From NCBI GenBank assembly GCA_021736385.1, contig JAIPFY010000031.1:1-36944 (forward strand): 36,944 nt of DNA, given 5' to 3'. A model generated the notes under the pieces. That model saw only the letters and a program-made list of their open reading frames with translations. It searched no databases and was not told the origin of the DNA. Positions 1-7,287 of this stretch are shown in pieces. This stretch comes from Spirochaetia bacterium. GTDB taxonomy: Bacteria; Spirochaetota; Spirochaetia; CAKZLE01. The stretch's first letter is position 1; each line of letters begins with the position of its first letter. A program made the translations under genes and the position numbers.

Positions 1-338
1 GTATAGAGAAACAGATAGATCGGGGCTGCATACTGCATGGCGATCGCCGTGGCAGCTCCAAGGGTCCTGGTGGCGACGACGAACCCGCCGACATAGAGAC
101 CGAAGGAGAGGCCGCTTGCCAGCAGTTCCGGTATCGGAAGCGGTCTTCCGCTCTGTGCGCAAGCCCGGTATGCAGGAAGAGCAAGCACTATGATGGTGAT
201 GAGGCTTCGATAGCTCAGATAGACCCACACTGGGGTATCGATCCCCCTGATGGTCGCACCGAGAGTGCTCCACAGCAGTGCTGCTGCGGCAGTGAACATG
301 ATGCCGGTTATCTTCTGTGATCGCTGTTTACTGCCCAT
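1..338 (-). CDS. EamA/DMT-family permease, N-terminal part (cut by window edge)
   Basis: Only the first 112 residues are inside the window; the gene runs off the left edge. The reverse strand translates to a short basic N-terminus followed by a hydrophobic helix with the sequence LLWSTLGATIRG, a second helix after VWVYLSYRS, and a third around GLYVGGFVVATRTLGAATA. The W-S-T-x-G pattern in helix 1 and the R in the second segment are typical of the EamA (drug/metabolite transporter, RhaT-like) fold, which normally has ten helices and about 300 residues. The start is the ATG at 338; an AAGGAG lies 13 nt upstream, which is longer than usual, so the start is not certain. A TATACT box lies at 381-386 on this strand without a good -35. 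The substrate cannot be told. Confidence 0.72.
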   Translation of the reverse strand, partial: MGSKQRSQKITGIMFTAAAALLWSTLGATIRGIDTPVWVYLSYRSLITIIVLALPAYRACAQSGRPLPIPELLASGLSFGLYVGGFVVATRTLGAATAIAMQYAAPIYLFLY

Positions 339-496
339 CCCCTGTATCGTGCTCCTTCTATATGCGTTTCTACCGCACAGAGTATAGCGATTTTGACCCT
401 ACTGTGCCAGAAGAGAAGCAGCAGAATCAGAGATCTCTAAAAAAGAGCTGCTGGACAGGGGTTTTACGACAACAGTCATTACGCTGCGAAGCTGCA

Positions 497-533
497 AGAG
501 AGAGAGAGTGTGTGTGTGTGAGTGAGAGTGAGT
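497..533. repeat. Dinucleotide microsatellite (AG)6(TG)6 plus degenerate tail
   Basis: Positions 497-508 are six AG units, 509-520 are six TG units, and 521-533 continue as mixed AG/TG units. The tract lies between two minus-strand genes, about 160 bp upstream of the EamA start codon and 50 bp past the end of the kinase gene. Such tracts are prone to slippage. Confidence 0.85.
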
Positions 534-544
534 ACATGAAGATG

Positions 545-570
545 CAGGGCTCTTCAGATGAAGAGCCCTG
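545..570 (-). terminator. Perfect 12-bp inverted repeat, probable transcript end of the ABC/kinase operon
   Basis: CAGGGCTCTTCA (545-556) pairs with TGAAGAGCCCTG (559-570) around a two-base centre. It starts 13 bases past the stop codon of the PfkB-like gene on the minus strand, where a terminator is expected. There is no real U-run after it, so it may instead be a processing or 3'-stabilising hairpin. Confidence 0.55.
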
Positions 571-582
571 TCCGTATGAGTG

Positions 583-1455
583 CTACCTGCGGTCCATCCG
601 TTCAAGCACCATGGCTACCGTGCCGCTGAAGGGACCGGGAGATTCCATCTTCAGGCTGCACAGGGCAGCTGCGAACCGTACCGATTCACTGATAGAATGT
701 TCCCGACGCCAGGAGAGATAGGCTGCGAAGGTGGTATCCCCGCGCCCGGTCCTGCCTACACTGCTGCTGTTGGTATACGGAGCACGGTATACCCCTTCCC
801 TGCTGTAGAGCAGCACCTCGGTATGATGGGTGAGCATCACCTCCGTTGCTCCCCAGGAGAAGAGGGTTCTGGCTGCCTCTTCCCGATCGGTACAGCCGGT
901 GAGGATCTCAGCCTCGGCGGCATCGACCTTGAAGAACCTGACGAACTTCAGCAACTCTCTCTTACGGGCCCAGTCACGAAAGAGCAGATCTCCTTCGCCA
1001 TCCATCGTTCTCAGGACCCCCTGAGCATCAAGAGCTACCGCAGCACGCGATGAGAGCGGTTCGATGAGGTCATCGGGGATCTCCCCGGAGAACAGTCCTG
1101 CCAGATGAAAGACCCGCGGTACGGTCTTCGGGATATCATCGAGCGTGAACGGGTCTGCCTGAGAGAGCAGTTCCACATCCCTCCGCTCCTTGTCTTCAGT
1201 ATAGTAGCGGTTCCTGATCGAGGTCGTCGCCCCCGAGGGGCAGATGACCCACTCAAGCCCCGGGCTCTGCAGTGGTTCGAGCAGAGAAGCATCCTCACTG
1301 CTGATCTTCGTGACCGCCATGACCTCGGAACCTGAACGAAGTGCTGCTAAGGAGGACTGGACCACGGCCCCGCCGGTGAGCCGGGTCTCCTCCCCCAGAT
1401 GATCGATCATGATGTCCTTCGAGACATGACCGATGAGCATGATATCAGGTCTCAT
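583..1455 (-). CDS. PfkB-family carbohydrate kinase
   Basis: A 290-residue ribokinase/PfkB-family kinase, which uses ATP to phosphorylate a sugar or sugar phosphate in the cytoplasm. The N-terminus has the family pattern (LIGHVSKD, then a GGAVVQSS glycine pair that closes over the substrate). The C-terminal signature reads VGRTGRGDTTFAAYL, with the catalytic base at Asp240; the usual anion-hole G-A-G-D is G-R-G-D here. The ATG at 1455 is chosen because GGAAGGAG lies six bases upstream; a longer frame starting at 1485 lacks this. It overlaps the end of the ATPase gene by 11 bases and is the last gene of the transporter operon, so its substrate is probably what the transporter brings in. Members of this family act on fructose-1-P, tagatose-6-P, ribose, KDG and others; the exact substrate is not readable. 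Confidence 0.86.
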   Translation of the reverse strand: MRPDIMLIGHVSKDIMIDHLGEETRLTGGAVVQSSLAALRSGSEVMAVTKISSEDASLLEPLQSPGLEWVICPSGATTSIRNRYYTEDKERRDVELLSQADPFTLDDIPKTVPRVFHLAGLFSGEIPDDLIEPLSSRAAVALDAQGVLRTMDGEGDLLFRDWARKRELLKFVRFFKVDAAEAEILTGCTDREEAARTLFSWGATEVMLTHHTEVLLYSREGVYRAPYTNSSSVGRTGRGDTTFAAYLSWRREHSISESVRFAAALCSLKMESPGPFSGTVAMVLERMDRR

Positions 1456-2551
1456 TGCCGGCTCCTTCCAACTCGGTGAGCACATGGAGGGAACGGTCTT
1501 TGAACGTCAGTCCCACCTTGGTACCCTTCTCATAATGCTTGTGATGCTGGGGATCAGCGATCTCTATCTGGACGGTCTGATCTGTCGCTATCTGCACCTC
1601 ATAGAGCATCTGTGAACCGAAATAGACCGAATCACGGACTGTCCCCTCTATCAGGTCTGCAGATGGTTCTCCCAGGATGATGGATTCCGGTCGTGCGACC
1701 ACCAGCACATGGTCGTTCTTGCGAATGCTCTTGTTCCAGCAGGGGGCACTCACATCCTTGCCGTTTATCTTCATAAGCAGCTGCGTATCGGTCACTTTCA
1801 CGATATCTGCCTCAAGGAAGTTGGCCTTCCCGATGAAGGCGGCTACGAACCGGTTGCAGGGATGGCTGTAGATCTCTGAAGGCGAACCGATCTGCTGGAT
1901 GATCCCATCCTTCATGATCACGACCTTGTCAGAGAGGGTCATGGCCTCTTCCTGATCATGGGTCACATAGACCGAGGTGATCCCTACCCGCTGCTGCAGT
2001 TTTCTGATCTCCAGTCTCGTCGAGACCCGGAGTTTGGCATCAAGGTTCGAAAGTGGCTCATCAAAGAGCAGCACCTTCGGTTCCATCACCAGCGCACGTG
2101 CAAGACTCACTCGCTGCTGCTGTCCGCCTGAGAGTTCTCGAGGCTGTCGTTTGGCAAGCCCCTGCAGCCCGATGAGATTCATCATCTCCTCGACCTGGGT
2201 GTCTATCGACTCCCTGCTGTCACCGCGGATCTTCAGACCATAGGCGATGTTCTCCGCCACGGTCATGTGGGGGAACAGCGCATAGTTCTGAAACACCATG
2301 GCTGTCGGCCGTTTGTTCGGGGGCAGTGCATTCACACTCACCCCGTCGATGAGCACATCCCCGGATGTGGGGGTATGGAACCCCGCGATCATCCTCAATG
2401 TGGTGGTCTTCCCGCACCCCGAAGGGCCCAGCAGGGTCACCAGCTCCCCTTCACAGACAGCCAGATCTATATGATCGACCGCTGTGACTTTCGTCTCGCC
2501 CTTTCCGAATGATTTGGTCAGGCTTCTCAGTTCTAAGTAGTGTTGGTTCAT
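1445..2551 (-). CDS. ABC transporter ATP-binding protein (FbpC/AfuC/PotA type)
   Basis: A 368-residue importer ATPase. Walker A GPSGCGKT is at 42-49, the Q-loop at Q88, the signature LSGGQ at 140-144, Walker B LLFDEP at 161-166 with the D-loop after it, and the switch His at 198 (VTHDQEEA). After about residue 240 comes a regulatory TOBE-type beta domain, as in FbpC, UgpC and PotA. It powers the fused permease encoded just upstream (10-base gap). The start is the ATG at 2551. The family covers ferric-ion, aminoethylphosphonate, polyamine and hexose-phosphate importers, and the ATPase alone does not separate these; see the binding protein and the permease. Confidence 0.93.
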   Translation of the reverse strand: MNQHYLELRSLTKSFGKGETKVTAVDHIDLAVCEGELVTLLGPSGCGKTTTLRMIAGFHTPTSGDVLIDGVSVNALPPNKRPTAMVFQNYALFPHMTVAENIAYGLKIRGDSRESIDTQVEEMMNLIGLQGLAKRQPRELSGGQQQRVSLARALVMEPKVLLFDEPLSNLDAKLRVSTRLEIRKLQQRVGITSVYVTHDQEEAMTLSDKVVIMKDGIIQQIGSPSEIYSHPCNRFVAAFIGKANFLEADIVKVTDTQLLMKINGKDVSAPCWNKSIRKNDHVLVVARPESIILGEPSADLIEGTVRDSVYFGSQMLYEVQIATDQTVQIEIADPQHHKHYEKGTKVGLTFKDRSLHVLTELEGAGNET

Positions 2552-2561
2552 ATATCCTATC

Positions 2562-4259
2562 CTATTCGATGATCGTGGCGGTATTCATACCTTTTCCCAG
2601 CATATCAGTAATACTTTTTATTACTGCCAGCGCTATCAGGACTATGGCGATGAGCAGGATGCTCATCGCTGCAGCCTGTGCATATTGACTGTTATCGACG
2701 AACCCCAGCACCGCTACGGTGATCAGGTTCCACTTACCGGAGACGACGAAGATGATGGCACTGATCGCGGTCATCGATCGTACGAAACTGAAGACGAGAC
2801 CCGAGAAGAAGGCAGGTATGATCATGGGAAGCGTCACATTGCGAAAGGTCATCCCGCTGTCAGCTCCGAGGTCTATGGATGCCTCCTCGATGGAAGGATC
2901 GATCTGCTGCAGGGCAGCGACACCGTTCCTGATACCGACGGGCATGTTCCTGAAGACCAGCAGCACGATGATGATCAGTCCCGTCCCGGTCAACGTCACC
3001 GGCATGAGGACCGAAGGGGTATTGAAGGCGATGATATAGCCGATACCGACGACCGTACCTGGTACGGCGAAGGTGAGCATGGAAGCGAACTCCAGGGCAT
3101 TCTTCCCGGGGAACTTCTTGCGAGTGATGATATAGGCTATGAACATCCCCATGATCCCGGTGATGGGGGTCACGATACTCGAGATGATCAGCGAATCGAG
3201 GATATAGCCCTTCCCTACCCGCCACATCGTCACATAATTTGCCAGCGTCAGGGTCGAATCCACACCCCACAGTTTCTGGAACGATCCGTAGACCACCATG
3301 CCGTAGAACAGCAATACGACTGCCGCGAAGAAGACACACACCGAGTAGACCGGAAGCTTGATGTACCACTCAAGATTCTTTATGGTCGCAGAGGTCGGCT
3401 TACCGGTGACCGTCACATAGGACTTCCTGGCAAGCAGGTACTTCTGCAGATAGAAGGCTCCGACGGTAGGCAGGAGCAGCAGGATCGCCAGCGTAGAACC
3501 ACGGGCAAGATCGTACATCCCGGTGATCTGCAGATAGGCCTGGACCGAGAGGACGGGGAAATCACCTGAGAGGATCATGGGATTGCCGAAGTCTGCGACT
3601 GACTGGATGAACACCAGCAGCCAGGCACTGACGATCCCGGGTGTAGCCAGAGGCAGGATGACGGTGCGAAACACCTTGATCCGTGAAGCCCCCAGATCCA
3701 TACCGGCCTCTTCCAGCGCAGGGTCTATGGCCCTGAGGACCCCTACCAGTGCCAGGAAGGCAGTCGGTGAGTAGGCGATGACTTCGACGATGACCAGTCC
3801 CTTGAGACCGTAGATATTCCCGATCGCACCGCTGAACACACCAGATCTGCCGAACAGCAGGATGAAGGCCAGCGATATGACGAACGGAGGGGAGACGATA
3901 GGAAATGTCGCGATGAGCCTGAAGATCTCTTTACCCTTCATGGGTGTCCTGGTGATCGCATAGGCGAACATGAACCCGATGAGTGTACCGATCGTCGCGG
4001 TGATGATCCCCAGGAGCATGCTGTTGAAGAACGGCTCGATATAGTAGCTGCGACTGAGCACCTCTGCGTAGTTCCTGGCGCTGAAGGCCCCGTCATAGGA
4101 GAGGCTGGTCTTGAAGACCTGGAAGATGGGAAAGATGACGAAGACGATCAGCAGGTAGAAGATGATCAGGATCGCGAACAGCAGGCCCGGCTCTCCCAGG
4201 AGCTTCCTGATATCATTCGATCTGGTGCTGTTACGCCTGCCGGGTATATGTGTACTCAT
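2562..4259 (-). CDS. Fused double-domain ABC permease (AfuB/FbpB-like, two BPD_transp_1 domains)
   Basis: A 565-residue inner-membrane protein carrying two permease domains in tandem. Each half has its own cytoplasmic EAA loop that docks on the ATPase: EEAGMDLGASRIKVF in the first half and EEASIDLGADSGMTF in the second. About twelve hydrophobic segments are visible, starting with LLFAILIIFYLLIVFVIFPIF near residue 28. One polypeptide thus replaces a permease dimer, as in FbpB, PhnU-type and AfuB proteins. AfuB of Actinobacillus is a fused permease in a hexose-phosphate importer. The start is the ATG at 4259, with AAAGGTG about seven bases upstream. It follows the binding-protein gene after a 110-base gap that contains a strong hairpin. 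Confidence 0.9.
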   Translation of the reverse strand: MSTHIPGRRNSTRSNDIRKLLGEPGLLFAILIIFYLLIVFVIFPIFQVFKTSLSYDGAFSARNYAEVLSRSYYIEPFFNSMLLGIITATIGTLIGFMFAYAITRTPMKGKEIFRLIATFPIVSPPFVISLAFILLFGRSGVFSGAIGNIYGLKGLVIVEVIAYSPTAFLALVGVLRAIDPALEEAGMDLGASRIKVFRTVILPLATPGIVSAWLLVFIQSVADFGNPMILSGDFPVLSVQAYLQITGMYDLARGSTLAILLLLPTVGAFYLQKYLLARKSYVTVTGKPTSATIKNLEWYIKLPVYSVCVFFAAVVLLFYGMVVYGSFQKLWGVDSTLTLANYVTMWRVGKGYILDSLIISSIVTPITGIMGMFIAYIITRKKFPGKNALEFASMLTFAVPGTVVGIGYIIAFNTPSVLMPVTLTGTGLIIIVLLVFRNMPVGIRNGVAALQQIDPSIEEASIDLGADSGMTFRNVTLPMIIPAFFSGLVFSFVRSMTAISAIIFVVSGKWNLITVAVLGFVDNSQYAQAAAMSILLIAIVLIALAVIKSITDMLGKGMNTATIIE

Positions 4260-4289
4260 GAATAAACACCTTTAATTAGCTTGATGGGG

Positions 4290-4348
4290 GTGCAGCCGCG
4301 GGCTCTGCCTGTCGATGTGTCCTGCACATCAGGAACACGCGGCTGCAC
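4290..4348 (-). promoter_or_regulatory. Large intercistronic hairpin between binding-protein and permease genes
   Basis: GTGCAGCCGCG (4290-4300) and CGCGGCTGCAC (4338-4348) are perfect 11-bp inverted arms. Inside the loop a second small hairpin is formed by GATGTG (4314-4319) and CACATC (4325-4330). It lies directly 3' of the binding-protein stop codon in the transcript. Such structures commonly protect the upstream message or attenuate read-through so that binding protein is made in excess over the permease. Confidence 0.75.
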
Positions 4349-4370
4349 ATGGAATGGGAACGTGATGCAG

Positions 4371-5390
4371 TTACTTACCCAGTCTGTCTCTCCAGGCCTT
4401 TACATTGGCCTCTTTGTTGAGCCCGTGTTTCACGGCATCGTAGTCGATGAGTTCTATGTCGCTGAGTCTGATGGCACCTTCTGCGACGGTCGCAGCGGGG
4501 TTCACCGGAAGTCGTGAGTACTTCTGAAAGAGATTCTGAGCCTCTACGGTGAAGGTCCAGTCGATGAAGATCTGAGCCTCTTCTACCTGCTTAGCTCCTT
4601 TGATCATGGAGACACCGCCGACTTCGTATCCGGTACCCTCTTTCGGGAAGCTCAGGACAACAGGATATCCCTGATTGATCCCTTTTGCCAGGATATCATG
4701 GGAGAACCCGATACCTACAGCGACCTCTCCGAGTCCTGCACGGGCGATACAGGCTGAACCTGATTTGGTATACATGTGCATGTTCTTATCGAACTCTTCC
4801 CACCAGTCCAGGGCACCCTCGAGACCGAGCATCTGAATACGGGTCGCCCAGGTGGTGTACGCGGTCCCTGAGGTGTAGGGATAGGCCATCTCGATGTTGC
4901 CTTCATAGACCGGATCAAGCAGATCTTCCCATGACTGGGGTGCTTCAAGGCCATGTTCTTCCAGGAATGCGGTGTTGGTCACGAACCCTATGGCTCCAGT
5001 GTAGAACCCGTTCCATGAGTAGTCTTCCGCATGGAAGTTCGAAGGCAGGTCGAAGTCAAGATCGGGTTCATAGGACATCAGCAGGTCTTTTGACGCTGCG
5101 TTGATGTGAGAGGTGTTCGAACCTCCGAACCAGACGCTCGCCTGAGGGTTCGAGCGTTCTGCTTCGATCCTTGCCAGGACTTCACCGGCACTCATTCGTA
5201 CCATATCTACTTTGATCCCCGTTGATGCGGTGAACGCATCGATATAGTACTGCGCCTCTTCAGTATCGAAGGCGGTATACACATGCAGGGTCTCATACGC
5301 TTTGGCCTGTTCACTCTCCTGTGATCCGGCTGCTGTCACAGCGGTCATAGCCACCAGAGCGATGACTAATACACATAATGCTTTTCTCAT
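4371..5390 (-). CDS. Extracellular solute-binding protein, family 1 (AfuA/FbpA-like)
   Basis: A 339-residue exported binding protein, first gene of the ABC operon. The N-terminus has a positive start (MRKALC), a hydrophobic core and the end VTAAGSQESEQ. No Cys sits at a lipobox position, so cleavage by signal peptidase I is likely. The mature part has the fold-type pattern of bacterial family 1 (LHVYTAFDTEEAQYYIDAF, later SWEDLLDPVYEGNI and VGGVSMIKGAK). This pattern is shared by ferric-binding FbpA and by AfuA, which binds glucose-6-P and fructose-6-P. The paired tyrosines that FbpA uses for iron are not seen as a YY motif near the C-terminus (RLPVNPAA region), which argues against iron. The start is well placed: AAGGAGG lies eight bases before the ATG. 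Substrate inferred as an anionic or phosphorylated sugar. Confidence 0.88.
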   Translation of the reverse strand: MRKALCVLVIALVAMTAVTAAGSQESEQAKAYETLHVYTAFDTEEAQYYIDAFTASTGIKVDMVRMSAGEVLARIEAERSNPQASVWFGGSNTSHINAASKDLLMSYEPDLDFDLPSNFHAEDYSWNGFYTGAIGFVTNTAFLEEHGLEAPQSWEDLLDPVYEGNIEMAYPYTSGTAYTTWATRIQMLGLEGALDWWEEFDKNMHMYTKSGSACIARAGLGEVAVGIGFSHDILAKGINQGYPVVLSFPKEGTGYEVGGVSMIKGAKQVEEAQIFIDWTFTVEAQNLFQKYSRLPVNPAATVAEGAIRLSDIELIDYDAVKHGLNKEANVKAWRDRLGK

Positions 5391-5565
5391 AACTAATCCT
5401 CCTTAAGATCTACCTCCATGGTAAACCAGTTTTCACAGCCGTCAACGAACAATACGATAGAACGGCAGACAGAAGGGACCCGGATGACAATATGTCGACA
5501 AGAGAGGATAATATTCTGTAACAAGCAGCCCATCGGTTGCGATAAGTCATGCTATACTCGTTCCT
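5391..5565. promoter_or_regulatory. Divergent intergenic region between transporter operon and two-component genes
   Basis: These 175 bases separate the binding-protein gene (minus) from the histidine kinase gene (plus). They contain the strong ribosome site AAGGAGG for the binding protein and the extended -10 box for the kinase. The response regulator encoded to the right is the obvious candidate to act here. A TGTCGACA palindrome with a nearby TGTC repeat (about 5487-5500) might be part of a binding site, but this is weak. No gene is called. Confidence 0.5.
5550..5558 (+). promoter_or_regulatory. Extended -10 promoter of the histidine kinase gene
   Basis: TGCTATACT matches the extended -10 pattern TGnTATAAT, which can work without a good -35; none is seen 16-18 bases upstream. 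Only seven bases separate the box from the ATG at 5566, so transcription would start at or next to the start codon. Confidence 0.5.
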
Positions 5566-7287
5566 ATGGCACAGCATATCTCGTTGAAGAAGCAGATGCA
5601 GCTACGGTTCTCTCTGGTGATCGTGATGATGTTCTTCACCCTCATAGCGTCCCTGACCTTCTATTTCAGCAACGTGCTGCTGCAGAACGCCAAGACCTAT
5701 AACCAGGGTCTGGTCCATTCGGTGACCGATCAGGTAGACCTGCACCTGATCAGGACCCTGGATCTCATGACCGTCGCAGCTGATAACCCCCTCTTCTCCA
5801 ACGCATCCGAACGTGCGAAGGCTGACTATGCCTGGAGAGCCATGGATTTCCTGCAGCAGCTGATCCTCGACCATCCTGAGATCCAGGATGTGATCCTCCT
5901 GAACAAAGCAGGATATGCGGTGATCGGGACGGGCAAACCGATCGATCAGTACTACAACTTCTATCAGCAGCCGTGGGTCTATGAGCGGCAGGAGCTGGAG
6001 CAGAGAGCCTATTTTCTCGATCCCCATCCCGAGAACTACTATCTGTTCGAAGGCGGCGACCGGGAGGTGTTCTCGATCCTCTACCCGCTGCCTGACATCG
6101 TCGGCAGCATCATCCTGCCCAATGCCGCCGCGCTGCTGTGCAACATAAACACCATAGAGCTCGAGAGGACCATAGCCGATCTGCTGCCCCTCCAGAACAG
6201 CAGGATCGATATCATCGACACCCTCGATCACTCCTTCTTCCAGGAACTCCCCCCGAGCTCCGCATCAGGTGACTTCTCCCTGTTCACCAGGACGCCCATC
6301 ATCATCGAGTCACTCTCGAGTCTCACCCGCTGGCGCATCCTGGCATCGGTCCCGAGCGGGGAGGTCCTGAAGAACATACCGGTCCTCCTGCTGCTCTCCC
6401 TGCTGGCTCTTCTGTGTGCCGTGTTCATCACCCTGTTCACTGCCTCCAGGATCTCGAGAAACATCTCGAAGCCGGTGGAGGCGATGGCTGAGGGGATGAA
6501 GCAGATCGGCGCCGGCGACTATACGATAGAACTCCATGATCCGGAAGCGACCGCAGAGATCGCCCAGCTGGGAGCAGACATCGATCAGATGATCAGGCAG
6601 ATCACCTATTGCCAGCAGCAGTTCACCAATGCCCAGCTGTTCGCCCTGCAGGAGCAGATCAATCCCCACTTCCTGTTCAATACCCTGCAGGCTATCCAGT
6701 CTCTTACGGTGACCAACGAGCAGAAGGGGATCAGACAGATCACCTCCCTGCTCGGGGAGATCCTGCGCTACAGCATGTATGATCCCTGGAAGCTGGTCCC
6801 GCTCTCCGATGAGTTCTCCTTCGTAGAACGGTACCTGCAGATCCAGCTCATCCGCTTCCCCGGTCTCTTCACCTACACCATCACCTGTCCGAGTGTGTGC
6901 ACAGAGATCAGCATCATGAAGCTGCTGATCCAGCCGGTGGTGGAGAATGCGATCGTCCATGGCTTCTCACAGAGAGATCGGGAGTACCATCTGGAGATCT
7001 CGGTGACCAGAGAGGGCTCAGGCGCCCGGATCCGCATCACTGATACTGGCTGCGGTATCGCTGATGCGAAGCTTGCTGCGATCAACCGGAGGCTGCAGGA
7101 TGCGCAGCACCCGGTCTATGAGGCAGCCATAGGCCTCGACAATGTCAATGAACGTATCCACCTGAAGTTCGGTACGACTTTCGGGGTGCAGCTCGAATCG
7201 GTAGCACACCACCATACCACCGTCACCCTGTTCGTACCTGCAGCAGTATCGCTGCGCGATCTCATACAAGAACCATGGAGCACCTGA
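5566..7287 (+). CDS. YesM-type sensor histidine kinase
   Basis: A 573-residue membrane sensor of the LytS/YesM (His_kinase) class. TM1 is around residues 13-37 and an extracytoplasmic sensing domain of about 230 residues follows. TM2 is around 270-292, a HAMP linker around 293-345 (ISRNISKPVEAMAEGM). The dimerisation/phosphorylation block is LQEQINPHFLFNTLQ with His368, and the HATPase_c domain shows PVVENAIVHG (N box) and DTGCGIAD (G box). It pairs with the AraC-type regulator whose start overlaps its stop codon. Such pairs usually sense extracellular sugars directly or through a binding protein. The ATG at 5566 would give a leaderless message; an in-frame ATG at 5599 (residue 12) is the alternative and leaves all domains intact. 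Confidence 0.93.
   Translation: MAQHISLKKQMQLRFSLVIVMMFFTLIASLTFYFSNVLLQNAKTYNQGLVHSVTDQVDLHLIRTLDLMTVAADNPLFSNASERAKADYAWRAMDFLQQLILDHPEIQDVILLNKAGYAVIGTGKPIDQYYNFYQQPWVYERQELEQRAYFLDPHPENYYLFEGGDREVFSILYPLPDIVGSIILPNAAALLCNINTIELERTIADLLPLQNSRIDIIDTLDHSFFQELPPSSASGDFSLFTRTPIIIESLSSLTRWRILASVPSGEVLKNIPVLLLLSLLALLCAVFITLFTASRISRNISKPVEAMAEGMKQIGAGDYTIELHDPEATAEIAQLGADIDQMIRQITYCQQQFTNAQLFALQEQINPHFLFNTLQAIQSLTVTNEQKGIRQITSLLGEILRYSMYDPWKLVPLSDEFSFVERYLQIQLIRFPGLFTYTITCPSVCTEISIMKLLIQPVVENAIVHGFSQRDREYHLEISVTREGSGARIRITDTGCGIADAKLAAINRRLQDAQHPVYEAAIGLDNVNERIHLKFGTTFGVQLESVAHHHTTVTLFVPAAVSLRDLIQEPWST

Larger units (their letters stand above)
339..582. other. Intergenic region between pfkB-like gene and EamA gene
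   Basis: This stretch of 244 bases holds no convincing gene. It contains the likely leader and -10 box (TATACT, 381-386, minus strand) of the EamA gene, a dinucleotide repeat tract at 497-533 and a 12-bp inverted repeat at 545-570. Open frames across it on both strands are low-complexity and cross the repeat, so they are not called. Confidence 0.6.

Noticed and set aside
583..1455. PfkB kinase as the missing KDG kinase of the hexuronate pathway
   Set aside because: It overlaps and is co-transcribed with the ABC transporter 12 kb away from the uxu genes and shows no specific KdgK signature, so its own operon is the better guide.
2685..3569. Long open frame on the plus strand (294 residues)
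   Set aside because: It is antisense to the fused permease, very rich in D, R, H and G in shadow-frame fashion, and has no ribosome site. The minus-strand permease explains the region.
5400..5702. Short plus-strand frame starting at 5418
   Set aside because: It runs through the promoter region and into the kinase gene in another frame; no coding pattern.
5602..6231. Minus-strand frame of 209 residues
   Set aside because: Antisense to the histidine kinase sensing domain, with shadow-frame composition.
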